A DNA stretch of 64,000 nucleotides from Rhizophagus irregularis (lineage: Eukaryota > Glomeromycota > Glomeromycetes > Glomerales > Glomeraceae). A program made the position numbers and the translations under genes. The notes beneath the pieces are model-generated. The model was not told the origin of the DNA, did not search any database, and was given only the letters and a program-made list of their open reading frames with translations. The DNA lies in NCBI RefSeq assembly GCF_026210795.1, contig NC_089449.1:806001-870000 (forward strand), written 5' to 3'. Positions 23,723 through 36,500 of this stretch are shown here, piece after piece (the stretch's first letter is position 1; each line of letters begins with the position of its first letter).

Positions 23723-24598
23723 ATGCGTGACTTTACCCTTATACTAATTCTCACATTAACCCTGGGTTTCTTAACCACAGCAGAATCTGGTTATGCAATT
23801 CCGGAAAATTTTTAAAGACATTCTCATGTTTCAGAAAGATTGGGATGTAATCGGCCCTTTTTGGAAAAACAGATTCTACAGTATGTGAAAGGTGCTGAGT
23901 CATTTTCTCAATTAAAACAATTGTACGGAAAAGCTTTGCGAGCTTTTGGTGCAGGACGGAACTATGGTTTTCGGTTCAAAAACTTAGGTCTCGTTGATGC
24001 TATTAAAACGTTCGATTCAACAAAATTGAGCAAGCTGTTTTTAAAAATATAGAAAAATTGACTTCGAAAGCAGTGTATGTGCAGCAGACAAAGTAGCGAT
24101 GCACTTAGATACGGGGTAAAAATATTATTTTACTATAATGTTTAGAATATGTAATTCAAATGTACTGTGATTTACGACTAAATTATGATTTGTTATATTC
24201 GTAGTTAAAGTTGCAGGAAGACCAGTAGGTGCGTCATCAATTTTGAATTTTACCAAAAAAATTTGCTTTTAGATGTATATATATCAGACATATATATATA
24301 ATTTTTTTATTTTTGTTTTTCACTCTAGCGATTTCTATAGAAATGATAACAGCAGAGATGGAATAGCAGCTGGTGTTGAAGGTGAGTGAAAACTTTTAGA
24401 TATCACAGATCATATATTTCTGAAGACTATTAAATCTTTAATGTGACTGGCGTACCTGCGGTCGAAGCAGAAATAATAGGAATTACAGAAGAAGAAGCAG
24501 CATCAGTACTCGCAGCATGTGCAATCTGGAAGGATCATGATGATCTTTTATCGATCATTATTTATTCAATTATATCTACTATAATATTAACTTCATAA
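23723..24598 (+). pseudogene. Secreted protein gene, multi-exon, broken
   Basis: It starts MRDFTLILILTLTLGFLTTA, a clear signal peptide. An in-frame TAA follows codon 30, after which the same frame continues RHSHVSERLGCNRPFLEKQ and FRFKNLGLVDAIKTFDSTK to about 24025. Downstream pieces with splice-like borders read DFYRNDNSRDGIAAGVE (about 24331-24381) and, after a site lacking a clean acceptor, VTGVPAVEAEIIGITEEEAA up to a stop at 24596-24598, ending in a hydrophobic tail. The family is not recognised. The nonsense codon, a frame change near 24015 and the lost acceptor indicate a pseudogene, although the rest is well preserved. Confidence 0.5.
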
Positions 24599-25760
24599 TA
24601 ATATGTGTTCAAATTTTACAAAATTACTTTGTATTAAATTTTATTCAGATTGCATAACTTTTACTAGCTTCTTAAATTTTAATAAAAATGCTGTTATATT
24701 AAGTTAATTAGTTCAAGTTGGACCGAACTGGTCTGATTGGGGTCGATCCGGTCCAACTTAAGAGTTTTCAAGTTGCAGGTCCGATTTGAGTGTTCTCAAG
24801 CTGTGGTCCGGTTCGACTTGAAGGTTCTCAAGTTGATGGGTTGATGCCTTGAAGGAATCGATAAAAATGATTTTTTTTTAATTGAAAAATGAATTTTTAT
24901 TATAATAATCTGATTGGTTTTATTAAATAAATCGTCTTACTACAAGTACGATATTCCAATTCATACTTGTCGACATCGATGCTAAAGGCGCGCCATGCGC
25001 ATAATGTATCGCATAATGTGATGCGCAAAATGCGCATGATATTTGGTGGTATTGTACCCAATTTTAATTTTGGCTGATGTCCGTCGCTCAAAAATTTAGA
25101 TTAGCTCATTTAGTCACACTTGTGTGCTCCGGAATCCGGACTTAACAAATAAAAATAAATTAATCACCTCAAATTCAAGTCTGAGTGATAACAAATCACT
25201 CTATGATTTTAATTCCTCAAGAAATTTTCTTTCATTTTTTATTTTATTAATAATTTATATAAATCTTCAATTTTTTTTTTAATATTACATGAAGATTGCC
25301 GTACACCAAATTCTCTAACATTAATGTCAATTAAGTTATTAATCTTTTTTTTCAATAAATTCACCTAATAAATATTTCACTTGTTCAATTACCAAATTTT
25401 CTAAAAGATTTGTTTCTTATATTATTAAATTTTATGTTTTATTTAAATAAAAAGTAATCATATCCAATGATTACTCGAGAATAAAATCTCGCTGATCAGC
25501 GTTTAGAATTTACATAAACTACATTTGAATCGGATGACGGTGATTATATAGAAAACATGTAGCGTACGGTGAGCTATGTATGTACGTATAGTGGTCAATG
25601 TATGGCAACGTCCGGTATACATCACCCTACAGTATACATCACCTTTCCGTCGTACCCGATGACGGTGCATTTTTTGAATGAAATGTTGGAAGTACAAATG
25701 CACGTCATCGTGTTACATACATTTTGAATGGAATTTTACTTAATCCTGTCGGTATAGAAT
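24599..25760. other. Spacer with GGTCC-rich repeat patch
   Basis: At about 24715-24845 a degenerate repeat mixes TTGGACCGAACTGGTC, GGTCCGATTTGAG and TTCTCAAGTTG, strikingly GC-rich for this DNA. At about 25490-25740 TACATCACC and GATGACGG recur. No gene is supported. Confidence 0.45.
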
Positions 25761-25962
25761 AATATTTCCTTGTAATAAAAAAAATATGGAAGGAAATTCA
25801 AGTTAGATAAATTTAATATTTTAAGCAATATTAAAATTTAATTAATTGCAAATCGTGAAAACTTATTTTATATAATATAGAATGGAAATTCTTTTATTAA
25901 TACTTCTACCGGTAACTTAGAAAAATTAGAGGAACTGTGGATAAAGTTTACAATATCCTAGT
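25761..25962 (+). pseudogene. Duplicated start fragment of a RING-TPR family gene
   Basis: ATGGAAGGAAATTCAAG, an AT-rich stretch, then AATGGAAATTCTTTTATTAA and CTAGAAAAATTAGAGGAACT match the tiny first exon, intron and second exon start of the gene at 26381. A third version lies at 31435 and a fourth at 32040-32200. Only the start remains here. Confidence 0.55.
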
Positions 25963-25964
25963 TA

Positions 25965-26060
25965 AGGCCGGGCAAAAAAAATTTTTAGATTCTCGTGACA
26001 TAAAATTTTAAAAATGACTCGGCCGGGTCACGAGAATCTAAATTTTTTTTTTTCCCAGTC
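25965..26060. mobile_element. 96-bp hairpin MITE with TA duplication
   Basis: Inverted ends: AGGCCGGGCAAAAAAAATTT and, from the right, GACTGGGAAAAAAAAAAATT; both continue into AGATTCTCGTGAC. TA flanks each side (25963-25964 and 26061-26062). The paralogous segment at about 31505-31520 reads CCTAGTTAGCATAAAT without the insertion, which is an empty site. TA targets are typical of Tc1/mariner-driven elements. Confidence 0.7.
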
Positions 26061-26380
26061 TAACATAAATAGAAAGATTAATATAAATTATATGATAAGC
26101 TAGAATTTACATTTTTGGTATTCACAAATTGTATGTCTGCGGGACAAAAATTTTTTTTTCTAGAAAAATGAAGTACTTAATAAAAAAAGAAAGAGAAAGT
26201 AAAAGAATATCCAATGAAATCACATTGATCAGCGCTTAGAATTTACGCCCAAATTTTTACAAATATTTGCAACACCTAACTTTAAATCCCGTTATTGTGT
26301 TACACACATTTTGATTATAATTTTACTTAATTCTGTCGGTATAATAAAATTTTTTCTTACTTCTTTTTGTAATAAAAAAT

Positions 26381-28130
26381 ATGAAAGGAAGTTCAATTCA
26401 GGTGAATCATTATTTTTAAATATTATTAAAATTTAATTAATTGCATATTATTAAAACTAATTTTATATAATAACAGAGTGGAAATTCTTCTACCAATACT
26501 GCTTCTGGTAGCTTAGAAAATAACTTTCCTGTTTCATATAAAATGATTCTGTATGAAAATGTGTCCAACAATCGTATCCTTCTCAAATTAGAAGAGGATG
26601 GATTCATTACTCCAGACGACAAAGTAGAAGAACTTTTAAAAAATCTAACTAAACCAAGTTATTTGTATGCACTTAAATTACTTTTTGAAAATTTACAAAA
26701 TGAGTTTTCGTCTCAAGTTTTAGAAAATTCATTAGAAGCTTTAGTTGATACTTCTTTTAAACATTATTCAAAAGGAAGTGTAGCTAGATTGGAATTACAT
26801 TTAAGAATTTTGGTTACTGTTTTAGAATTGATATGTTTTCACCAATAGTACTTAGTAAAGAACTTCGAGATAAAGTTTATAATTCTTTAGCAATGTTTGC
26901 AGAAATTCATCGTAAAACAACTCAGGTTATCGAAATAGGACTTGATAATAATTTTAGAACAAATTTTAATCAATTCAATCAACAAAATAATGATCAAATT
27001 GCAATTAAAAAGCGTAATTATAATATTGATTTTTTATTAATCCATTTACGAGATACTCTTCATAGTTTACGTGATGATGAAACTTGGTTTCAAGAAATTA
27101 TACGAAGGACTAAAGATTTTCTTAAAACTGCATTAAATATTACACCAGGAATTTTATCAATAGCAGGAGTCTCTTCCAAATGATAATTGTTCAATCTTAT
27201 CACAGGACCCCGAAATATACATAAAAGGGTCAGGTCAGAGTTTGCGTATAATGAGTCAAAAAAATCATGTAGATCATTCCTTTTATGGATAATCCCAGCC
27301 AAAATAATATTTCCTAATTTAGATGATGGCTGAAATTATCGTAATTCCGGCCCTGAAAGAATGCGTATTTTGGACCACTTCTGGACCTGACCTCTACATA
27401 TATATTTCGGGGTCCTCTTATCACTGCTTACTCAAATACGTCAAAGTTTAAGTTTTAAATATCCAGTAGCATCTGATTATGTAGATTAGAGAATTATGTT
27501 AATAATTCAACATAATCTTTTCGTTTGGTCTGAAAGTGAAAAGATTATAAGTAAAAAATTTGGAGAATTAGTATTAATGGAATATATTTGGAGCTTTTTG
27601 GAAAGGGAATGGGCTAATGCTGCAGACAAATCTATTTTAGATTCTTAAACAAAATTTGATGAAGTATCAAATAAAGTCGCTAAAGCTTTGAAAAATACTG
27701 GAGGTTTTATAAATGAACTTGCTGGAAATGAACCTATAGCATTACCACATACTTTGTGGTTTGGAATATTAGATCTTGCACAAAATCTTATCCAAAAATC
27801 ATCTCGAATAGCAACATACGGTCTTTGTTATTATTTGGCAATTGAATCACTTAATAAAGCACCAAGCAGTTTTATTCAGTTTAAATCAATTGAATTATTA
27901 TTACATTTATATAATATTGATAATGAAATGTTTTCAATGATTGAAATTGATTTTGACCAATACACGCAAAAATTAAGTGAAAATAATTTGAAAGGTTCTT
28001 TAGAAAAATTTCGAAATTTATTAACTTTTGTTAAAGAGAAATACCTTGAAGATTTAAAAATTCTAAGTAATAATAATGGAAAAGGAAAAGAAGGAAAAGG
28101 AAAACCCCCAAATCAAAATTCATATTAAAG
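26381..28130 (+). pseudogene. N-terminal helical part of a RING-TPR gene, split by a MITE
   Basis: A seven-codon first exon (26381..26401, MKGSSIQ) splices by GT-AG to 26477, giving SGNSSTNTASGSLENNFPV and an alpha-helical region (DDKVEELLKNLTKPSYLYAL, later IDFLLIHLRDTLHSLRDDE, HTLWFGILDLAQNL). The frame changes near 26825 and near 27181, is interrupted by the MITE at 27204-27416, and meets a TAG at 27487 (Trp expected) and a TAA at 27646. The last part, 27688-28128, is open and ends in a Gly-Lys-rich linker. It has no named domain. It probably formed one gene with the RING-TPR part that follows; the breaks make a working product unlikely. Confidence 0.65.
27204..27416. mobile_element. hAT-like MITE, copy 2 (8-bp TSD CTTATCAC)
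   Basis: 213 bp. Left end AGGACCCCGAAATATACATA, right end TATATATTTCGGGGTCCT. Perfect CTTATCAC repeats at 27196-27203 and 27417-27424. It interrupts the helical part of the RING-TPR gene; without it and one repeat the frame reads NCSILSLLTQIRQSLSF. Confidence 0.88.
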
Positions 28131-30605
28131 AAAGAACAAATACAAAATTCTAACATTTTATATGTTATAGCAGATGAAATTACTTGTCCGATTAGTAATG
28201 AACCAACTGATCAATTATGTATTTTAAAATGCCAACATATGTTAGCATTAAACAATCTAAAAAAATTAAAGAAAAAAATATGTCCTAATTGTCGAGAAAA
28301 AATTGAAGATAATAATATTAGATATTTACCACAAAATTCAATTTATAAAAATTTATATACAAAATTTTCTGAATCTGAACATATTTTACCTTCAATTGAA
28401 TTAGAAAATTCCGATCAATTATATAATAGTGATGATTCATATAATTCGGAAGTTGAACTCATATTAACTAAAAAAAAAAATTTATGAATTCAATTATTAA
28501 ATTAAATTCAAACATATCATCCCTAATACTTTCGAGAATTACAAAAAAACAACATCCAACATATCAAAATATTATAAAAGAAATAAATGAAAAAAATTAT
28601 GAAAAAGCTGGATCTTTATGCAAAGAATTTAAAAATTTTTTCCTAAAAGTTATTCTTTAAGATGTATTTTAGTGTATATTTATAGATGTCTTAACGATTA
28701 CAAACAAGCACACTTGTTTTTAAAAGATGCTATTAATTTAAATTCCAAAAGACCAGTTGCTTATCTTATTCGTGGAGAAATATTTTTTAGACAAAATAAA
28801 TATTGTGAAGCAAAAGAAAGTATAAAAAAATCATTAGAATATAAAGCAAAAATAAATAACTTATATATATTACTAGGAAATAGTTACTTATTACGTAATT
28901 ATCATAATTATGGTGATGATTATACAGAAGCTATAGAAAATTATAATATTGCATTAAGAAATGATCCAAATAATTATTTATGTCTTAAAATTTGTGCATA
29001 CAGTTATGAAAAAAAAGGAGATTATTTAAATACTTTAAATTTATTAGATAAATTATTAAATATCAATAAGGAGGATTCTTTGGTTTTATGTTATTATGGA
29101 GAAATTTTATATAATATGACACAATATAGAAAAGCTATACCATACTTTACAAAAGCTTATACTATAGATCCAGAAAACATTCATAACTTGAATAAGAGAG
29201 CTATTACATACTATATTATTCAGGAATATGATGAAGTATTATCAGATCTTGATAAAATTATACAATTAGATCCACTAAATAGTTCAGCATATTATCTTAA
29301 AAGTTTAACATATTATACAAAGAATGATAATAACAATGCTAAAGTATCATTTAAAAAGTGTGCAGAATTATATAATTCTTATAATATTTTAGCAAAGATT
29401 CAGTTATTTCATCTAGAATACTTGCTAAATAAAAATAGTTCTAAAGATTTAAACAATGTATTAACAAAAATCAACAAGTTAACAAAAATCTATCAAACTC
29501 TTAATTATTATTATGATGTTTATGAAAATGAATTATTACAATTTATTAAATGCAAAATTCATATTGAATTAAAAGAATACAGTGAAGCAAAACTAGCTTT
29601 AGATCATATACCATATTACGCATTTGAATCTAATAATTATTTTATACAGGAGCATCCAGATTTTTGGTCATATTTATATAAAGTTAATGTAATTGACAAA
29701 AATGATTTTACCAAATTTGGAATTGTTGATGAATTTAGTAAATATATGTATAAAAGTAAGAAATATTCAAATTATTTATTACCTATCTTCTAGTTAAGTT
29801 AATGATAATTAATATCTTAAACTCATTAGAACATGAAGTATATTTTGTTTCAAATCTTACAAATTTGAATAGTGAACTTTTTCAATTTCAAGAAAGTGAT
29901 ATAAGCAGGTAAAGTCTAGTCATAATAATACTTTAAGTCAAATTGTCAAATACAAATTAATCATAATTTTAAAATTAAAGTTTATCAGGGCTGGTAATGT
30001 CTTCTAAAAATGAAAATCTTCATTTGGTTTTGCCTATACTAAAAAATTGTCATTATTTTAATGATTATCTCATTTGTAAAATTAATGTTAAAAAAATATT
30101 ATCTAAGGATTGCTTTATAAAATTTATACCTGATGACGTAAGTTAGTTAATCAAAATCTCTTATTTTATTTAATTTTAATTTAATATCAACTTAATTATA
30201 GAATTATCAAGAAGATTATATGTTAAAACATAAAGATGTATCAAAACTTGAGGGGTTAGGTTGGATAGAGTATCAGACTTGCATACATATACATAGTTAT
30301 TTTCAACTTTCAATTGTAATAAATTCTATTGAAATGGTATGTTCCTATTTATTTATTCAGATTAATTTCCTTTTAGAACAAAATATAATATTATTTTTTG
30401 ATTCACATAGCAAATGGAATATATTCGATTTGGATATAATGTAGACACAATAACTCGCTTTCCCAACATGAGTTTAGTGGGTTATTTGTTATCAGATTAT
30501 AACAAATTTATCTCAAATGTTCCAGAAACTTTCAAAAACAAGTATTTTTCAAGAAAAGAAATGGAAAATTTATTTGATTTAAAAGACATCCTTAACAGCT
30601 TATGA
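28131..30605 (+). CDS. RING-type zinc finger plus TPR protein (3' part, frame damaged at two homopolymers)
   Basis: A RING/U-box-like finger is encoded at about 28169-28300: EITCPISNEPTDQLC, CQH and CPNCREK. A linker follows, then about seven TPR units (for example EAIENYNIALRNDPNNY, KAIPYFTKAYTIDPENI and DEVLSDLDKIIQLDPLN) through 29755. Four more exons join in frame: 29794..29908, 29981..30137, 30202..30336 and 30411..30605, ending KEMENLFDLKDILNSL. TPRs bind partner proteins and the finger suggests a ubiquitin-ligase role; both are inferences. The frame shifts at an A-run (28471-28480) and again at a T-run near 28637. Those two could be assembly slips, while the breaks further upstream look real. 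Confidence 0.7.
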
Positions 30606-31434
30606 TTATATAATTTTTTAAATATTACCATTTTTGTTTTATTCAACATACTTTGAAAATTAAATTAAAATTGATACATGTTGGAAATTTACTTTTTACT
30701 GAGAAAATATACAAAAAATTTGTATGGTGTAGGATACTTCATAAAATGTTAGTAACTCCAGTTTATAATAAGTGATAGAATACTATGTAAAACGTTTATT
30801 TTTAACTAGAATAGTATCACAAGTTTATTAGTTAAATCTAACAGCCAATGTTTTATTATTATTTATAAATACGAAAAACATCACTAAAACAAAATGTATT
30901 GTATATTATTTTATTTGATATAATGAATTTTATTTAACAAATTATAAAAATGTATATTCTAATCTTTTCTTTTAGAAATTTAGTCTACTACAATAAAATG
31001 CTTCAACATTTAAATTCCATTGAATGTTTCAGTTTTCAATAATATCAATAATTTTATTAATATTTTATCTATTTAAATTCAATATTTTATCATTAAATCT
31101 AAAATCTAAATAAGATTTTGGAGTTCCTTTAATATCGAAAAATTTATTACATAATAATAATATATCATTTTTTTGGTACAACACCATAATTTGAATCTTC
31201 ATTTTTTTTCTTCAAAAGATTCTGAAAAATTCTTACAAAACGTTTCCACTATGAAAATCGCGATGTACAGTACGTACTATCCATAATCATGTATAACTGC
31301 TACTTCTAATAATATGGAAATTGTCTAACAAATCGGTTTCTAATCAAATTGAAAATATTAGAAGGGGTGAAGATGAGAGTGATAAAGAAGAGAGAGAGAG
31401 AGAAATCACTTGTTATTATATAATTTTTATTTTA
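30606..31434. other. Spacer, no supported gene
   Basis: AT-rich. A GA-rich stretch (AGAGAGAGAGAGA) lies at about 31390. I see nothing else. Confidence 0.4.
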
Positions 31435-32215
31435 TAGAGTGGAAATTCTTTTATCAATACTTCTACTGGTAATTTAGAAAAATTAGAGGAACTGTGGATA
31501 AAGTTTATCCTAGTTAGCATAAATAGAAAAGTTAATATAAATTATAGGATAGGCTAGAATTTACATTTTTGGTATTTACAAATTGTGTCTGTGGGAAAAA
31601 AAATTTTTTTTTTCTCTAGAAAATAAAGTACTTGAAAAAAAGAGAAGAAAAAAATAACTAATGAAATCACTGTTTACGACACGTTACAATAAATACTGAA
31701 ATAGTAGTACACTACTAACACTAGGACCCAGAAATATATATATAAGGGTCAGCGTATTTTGAACTAAAAAAAATCATGAAAATCTTTCCTTTTTGAGATA
31801 ATTTTTGATAATGCCAGTCAGAATGTTATTTCCTATTATAGTAGCCGACTGACATTATCATAATTCCGGCCCTGAAAAAATGCGTACAGCTCAGTAAAAA
31901 ATTTTTTTTTATCACCTGACCCTATATATATACTTTATATACTTCTGGGTACACTCTTTGAATGAGTACAAGTTCACGTTATTGTATTACGTACATTTTT
32001 GATTATAATAAAATTTTTTCTTGCTTCTTTTTGTAATAAAAAATATAGAAGTTCAAGTCAGGTAAATTATTATTTTAAATAATATTAAAATTTAATTAAT
32101 TGCATATCATTAAAACTAATTTTGTATAATAACAGAGTGGAAATTCTTCTACTAATACTGCTTCTGTAGCTTAGAAATAACGTCCTTGTTTAATATAAAA
32201 CGATTTGCATATGTT
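31435..32215 (+). repeat. Duplicate of the RING-TPR 5' region
   Basis: 31435-31680 matches about 25885-26240, and 31965-32215 matches about 26290-26555, including the intron acceptor and the AGTGGAAATTCTTCTACTAA exon start. This copy lacks the 96-bp hairpin element but has gained the MITE at 31723. It ends abruptly after TAAAACGATTTGCATATG and joins a Gag-MIR remnant. Confidence 0.7.
31723..31950. mobile_element. hAT-like MITE, copy 3
   Basis: The left end AGGACCCAGAAATATATATA follows CTAACACT (31715-31722). The right end stops at CTTCTGGGT directly before ACACT, so the last three element bases and the first three target bases appear deleted together. The internal sequence is close to copies 1 and 4 but in inverted order. 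Confidence 0.85.
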
Positions 32216-32280
32216 TTTATAGCGTGTTTTTTTATTATAATATAAATATTTGATTGAATTTTAATTTATTTAAAAAACTA

Positions 32281-32880
32281 TTTAGGTTTTTGTAGGAATC
32301 TCAGAACCTGATCCAAATTCCTGATGAAATACTATTTGATGAAGAATTAGTCAATTACGTTGATACTTCCATAGGATTACAGCATATCAAATCAAATATC
32401 CTTGAGTATTTATAGTTCATATGATCATTCTTATTACAAATCTCCATCAACTAAACATACAAAAGGTAATAAAAATATAATTTTACTCATCAAAATAGCA
32501 AAAGATTTCATTTATATTTATTATATCTTTTTTAGTAAACTGTGGCGGTGATGAATATAATTGGAACTTCAAACACAGTAAGTTAGAAAACAATCAAGGA
32601 CATTTGAAACCAAATGATATTATTAATCTTAGCATAAAGAAATCGTATGGTAATAGTACTCCAAATGAACAAATTGAATTTTTACGGAGTTATAATATTC
32701 AATTTACTATTGGAAACGATACTTTTCAAGAAGTTGTTGTTATTCAAGAAGTTGTTATTGTCATTCATAATGAAGATTAGGAGAAGTAAGTTATTCATCA
32801 TGTATTTTGTTCATATTTTATATAAATATCAAAAGTTTTTTTCTTTTTTAAGTGGTGTATTGAACTTATAAAACAAGCTT
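32281..32880 (+). pseudogene. Gag-like/MIR copy lacking its Gag-like half
   Basis: Exons 2, 3 and 4 are recognisable (about 32286-32465, 32537-32783 and 32853-32880), including the HLKPNDIINL and FLRS-NIQF MIR strands and the closing WCIELIKQA. Exon 1 is absent. It is a fossil with several breaks. Flanking DNA to about 33110 matches the flank after the gene at 47265, so it derives from a copy of that gene. Confidence 0.75.
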
Positions 32881-33530
32881 AAAATCTTAAGTAGGCCACA
32901 GACTGCACTTATGCCTATTTTAATTCTTCAAATAATTCAAATAATCATATTTAACTATTCACGAATTTAAAATAATCTAGGTGGTGTTAAATTTAACGTG
33001 TATGAATGAACATAATTTCTTGAAAAATGTTAATAAATTAAGAAAAGTTTGTAATAAAGAAGATTCCTTATAAAATAAAAGAAATAAAGGGTGGGCAAAA
33101 ATTCTTTGTTATTGAAGTAAATCTATCATAACCGATCATAACCGGTCACCGATATCGGTCGGTCAAAGACTTCTGCTGACCACCGACCGGCTTGACCGAA
33201 CACCTACTGACTGACCATTTGACCAACTGTTTGACCAACTGTTTAGCAATTTTGGTCGGAATGTTAATCTGTCACTCTGATGGCACAGAGCATAATGAAT
33301 CACATACTAAATCAGTTAAACTTATAACATAAAATGTAGTTTTACTAAGTGAAATTAATTTGTCATCTGAAATTTTGAGTCAAATTAAAAATATACTTAA
33401 TAAATAAATTACTGGCTCTATCATAAAGTCAGATTGTAAGCAACCCGGATATACATTACAATTTCTTTAGCTATCATAATAAAAAAAAATTTGGGGTAGC
33501 ATGAGTAATGATTGATAAATATCAGAATTA
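32881..33530. other. Spacer with an ACCGG/GGTCGG patch
   Basis: At about 33125-33260 a degenerate repeat of GACCGG, CACCGA and TGACCAACTG units stands out in GC content. No gene. Confidence 0.45.
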
Positions 33531-36500
33531 TTAATCTTCAATTGCACAATCAAGACCTTGAGTCTCTTCTTGAATTAAAATTTCAGTAAGTTTGCGACTT
33601 GTATAATATGCTTGTAAATGAGATTGTATAGCAGAGGTATTTGCTTGTTCTTGCATTAAAGCTTTGTCTGCTTCTACAAATTCTAACATATCATTTATTA
33701 ATTGATTATCAAAATTAGATACTTCATAGACATAATTTCCATCCCTGTTTATTCTATAATATTCACTAATACACCTATTCCATTCAGATAAAATATTTTC
33801 AAGCATTATTACGGTTGGTCTATTAGAAGGATCTGAATCCCAACATTTTTCCATTAAATCTATATAACATTTTGGAGCATTTTTTATAATTTCAGGACGT
33901 CTCCCTTGACAAATACCTAGGCTAAGGTGATAATCATGTGCTTCACGATTAAATGGAGGGGTACCTGATATAAATTCCCACATTATTATTGAAAAACTAT
34001 AAATATCACTTGCTGGTGTATAAGGTTTTTTTCTTAATATTTCAGGCGCCATATAAGGTAAAACTCCATAAATTTCATTAACAGAATCTTGTAAATCACT
34101 TATAGGTTTGCATAATCCTAAATCAATAATAAATAACTCATTGTAATCATCTGACATTAAAATGTTACCATCATGAAAATCACCATGAGTTAAATTTGAT
34201 TCATGAATTACTTTAAGTCCTAGTATAATTTTTTTCAATAATTGTAACTTGTGTTGCCACTTAAATTTAATTATATCAGATAAACATTTTCTCAAACTTC
34301 CTTTTTTTGCATAACTCATTATAATTATATAATTTAAATTATTTGGATCTTGGGTAAATCCAAAGAATTGGATAAATTTTGAAAATGATTTTTTCTGACA
34401 ATTATAATAATATTTCCACTATATAAATTATAAAAAAAATGTTAAACATTTGCATAAAAAAATAAAATTGCTACTAAATATAAATAATATACCTCATCCA
34501 GAAATTTACTATCTAAGTTTGATGAACTATTAAGTGTTTTAAGAATAACCTCATAACCTGCTTGAAAATTACATCTATTCCATTGTTGTTTGTTAAAGCT
34601 CCAATTATAAATAGGTCCATCTAACCAGATAGCTTTATGAATTTCACTAAATCCTCCTTTATCATAATAATTGATTTCTGACAATTTATTATAAGGTATC
34701 CACTCTAAAAATTCATAACTATTTTTAGCATTTAATTGTGCCTCTTGAATAAATTTATCAACAAATTCATTTTTACTAGTCCATTTAGAAAAATCTTGTT
34801 GAAATCGTTTAGTATTACATTGCTGGCACCACTTGTAATCAATGTATGGTTGCTTGCATTCATTACATTCTAATCTAACTTCATTTTCTGCTGCTTTTTG
34901 ATACCAATAAAATGCTTTCTCTAAATTCTTTTCTGTTCCTTCTCCATTTTCATAACATGTGAATAAATTAATCATTGCATCTTTATTATCATTTTTTGCT
35001 GCTTTTTGATACCATTGAAAAGCTTTTTCTAAATTCTTTTCTATTCCTTCTCCATTATAATACAAATTGGCTAAATCATTCATTGCAATTTCTTCACCAT
35101 TTACTGCTGCTTTTTGATACCAATGAAAAGCTTTTTCTAAATTTTTTTCTGTTCCTTCTCCATTATAATACCCATTTGCTAAATTAAACATTGCACTAGT
35201 ATAACCATTTTCTGCTGCTTTTTGATACCATTGAAAAGCTTTTTCTAAATTCTTTTCTGTTCCTTCTCCATTATAATACCCATTGGCTAAATTAAACATT
35301 GAACTAATATAACCATTTTCTGCAGCTTTTTGATACCAATAAAAGGCTTTTTCTAAATTCTTTTCTGTTCCTTCTCCATTATAATACCTATTAGCTAAAT
35401 TAAACATTGCACCTGTATAACCATTTTCTGCCGCTTTGTGATACAAATGAAAGGCTTTTTCTAAATTCTTTTCTGTTCCTTCTCCATTTTTATAATGTAT
35501 GGCTAAATTAAACATTGCACCAGTATGACCATTTTCTGCTGCTTTTTGATGCCAATAAAAAGCTTTTTCTAATTTTTTTTCTATTCCTTCTCCATTTTTA
35601 TAATGTATGGCTAAATTAAACATTGCATCAGTATGACCATTTTCTGCTGCTTCTTGATACCAAAAAAAAGCTTCTTTTAAATTCTTTTCTGTTCCTTCTC
35701 CATTATGATACCTATTGGCTAAATTAAACATTGCATCAGTATAACCATTTTCTGCTACTTTTTGATACAAACGAAAAGCTTTTTCTAAATTCCTTTCTGT
35801 TCCCTCTCCATTTTCATAATATACGGCTAAATTAAACATTGCACCAGTATGACCATTTTCGGCTGCTTCTTGATACCAATAAAAAGCTTTTTCTAAATTC
35901 TTTTCTGTTTCTTCTCCATTATGATACCTATTGGCTAAATTAAACATTGCATCAGTATGACCATCTTCTGCTGCTTTTTGATACCAATAAAAGGCTTCTT
36001 CTAAATTCTTTTCTGTTCCTTCTCCATTTTCATAATGTATGGCTAAATTAAACATTGCACCAGCATGACCATTTTCTGCTGCTTCTTGATACCAATAAAA
36101 AGCTTTTTCTAAATACTTTTCTGTTCCCTCTCCATTTTCATAATGTATGGCTAAATTAAACATTGCGCCAGTATGATCACTTTTTGCTGCCTCTTGATAC
36201 CAATAAAAAGCTTTTTCTAAATTCTTTTCTGTTCCCTCTCCATTTTCATAATGTATGGCTAAATTAAACATTGCACCAGTATGACCATTTTTTGCTGCTT
36301 CTTGATACCAATAAAAAGCTTTTTCTAAATTCTTTTCTGTGCCTTCTCCATTATAATACTTATTGGCTAAATTATTCATTGCAATTTCTTCACCATTTTC
36401 TGCTGCCTTTTGATACCAATAAAAAGCCTTTTCTAAATTTTTTTCTGTTACTTCTCCATTTTCATAATGTATAGCTAAATTATTCATTGCACCAGTATGA

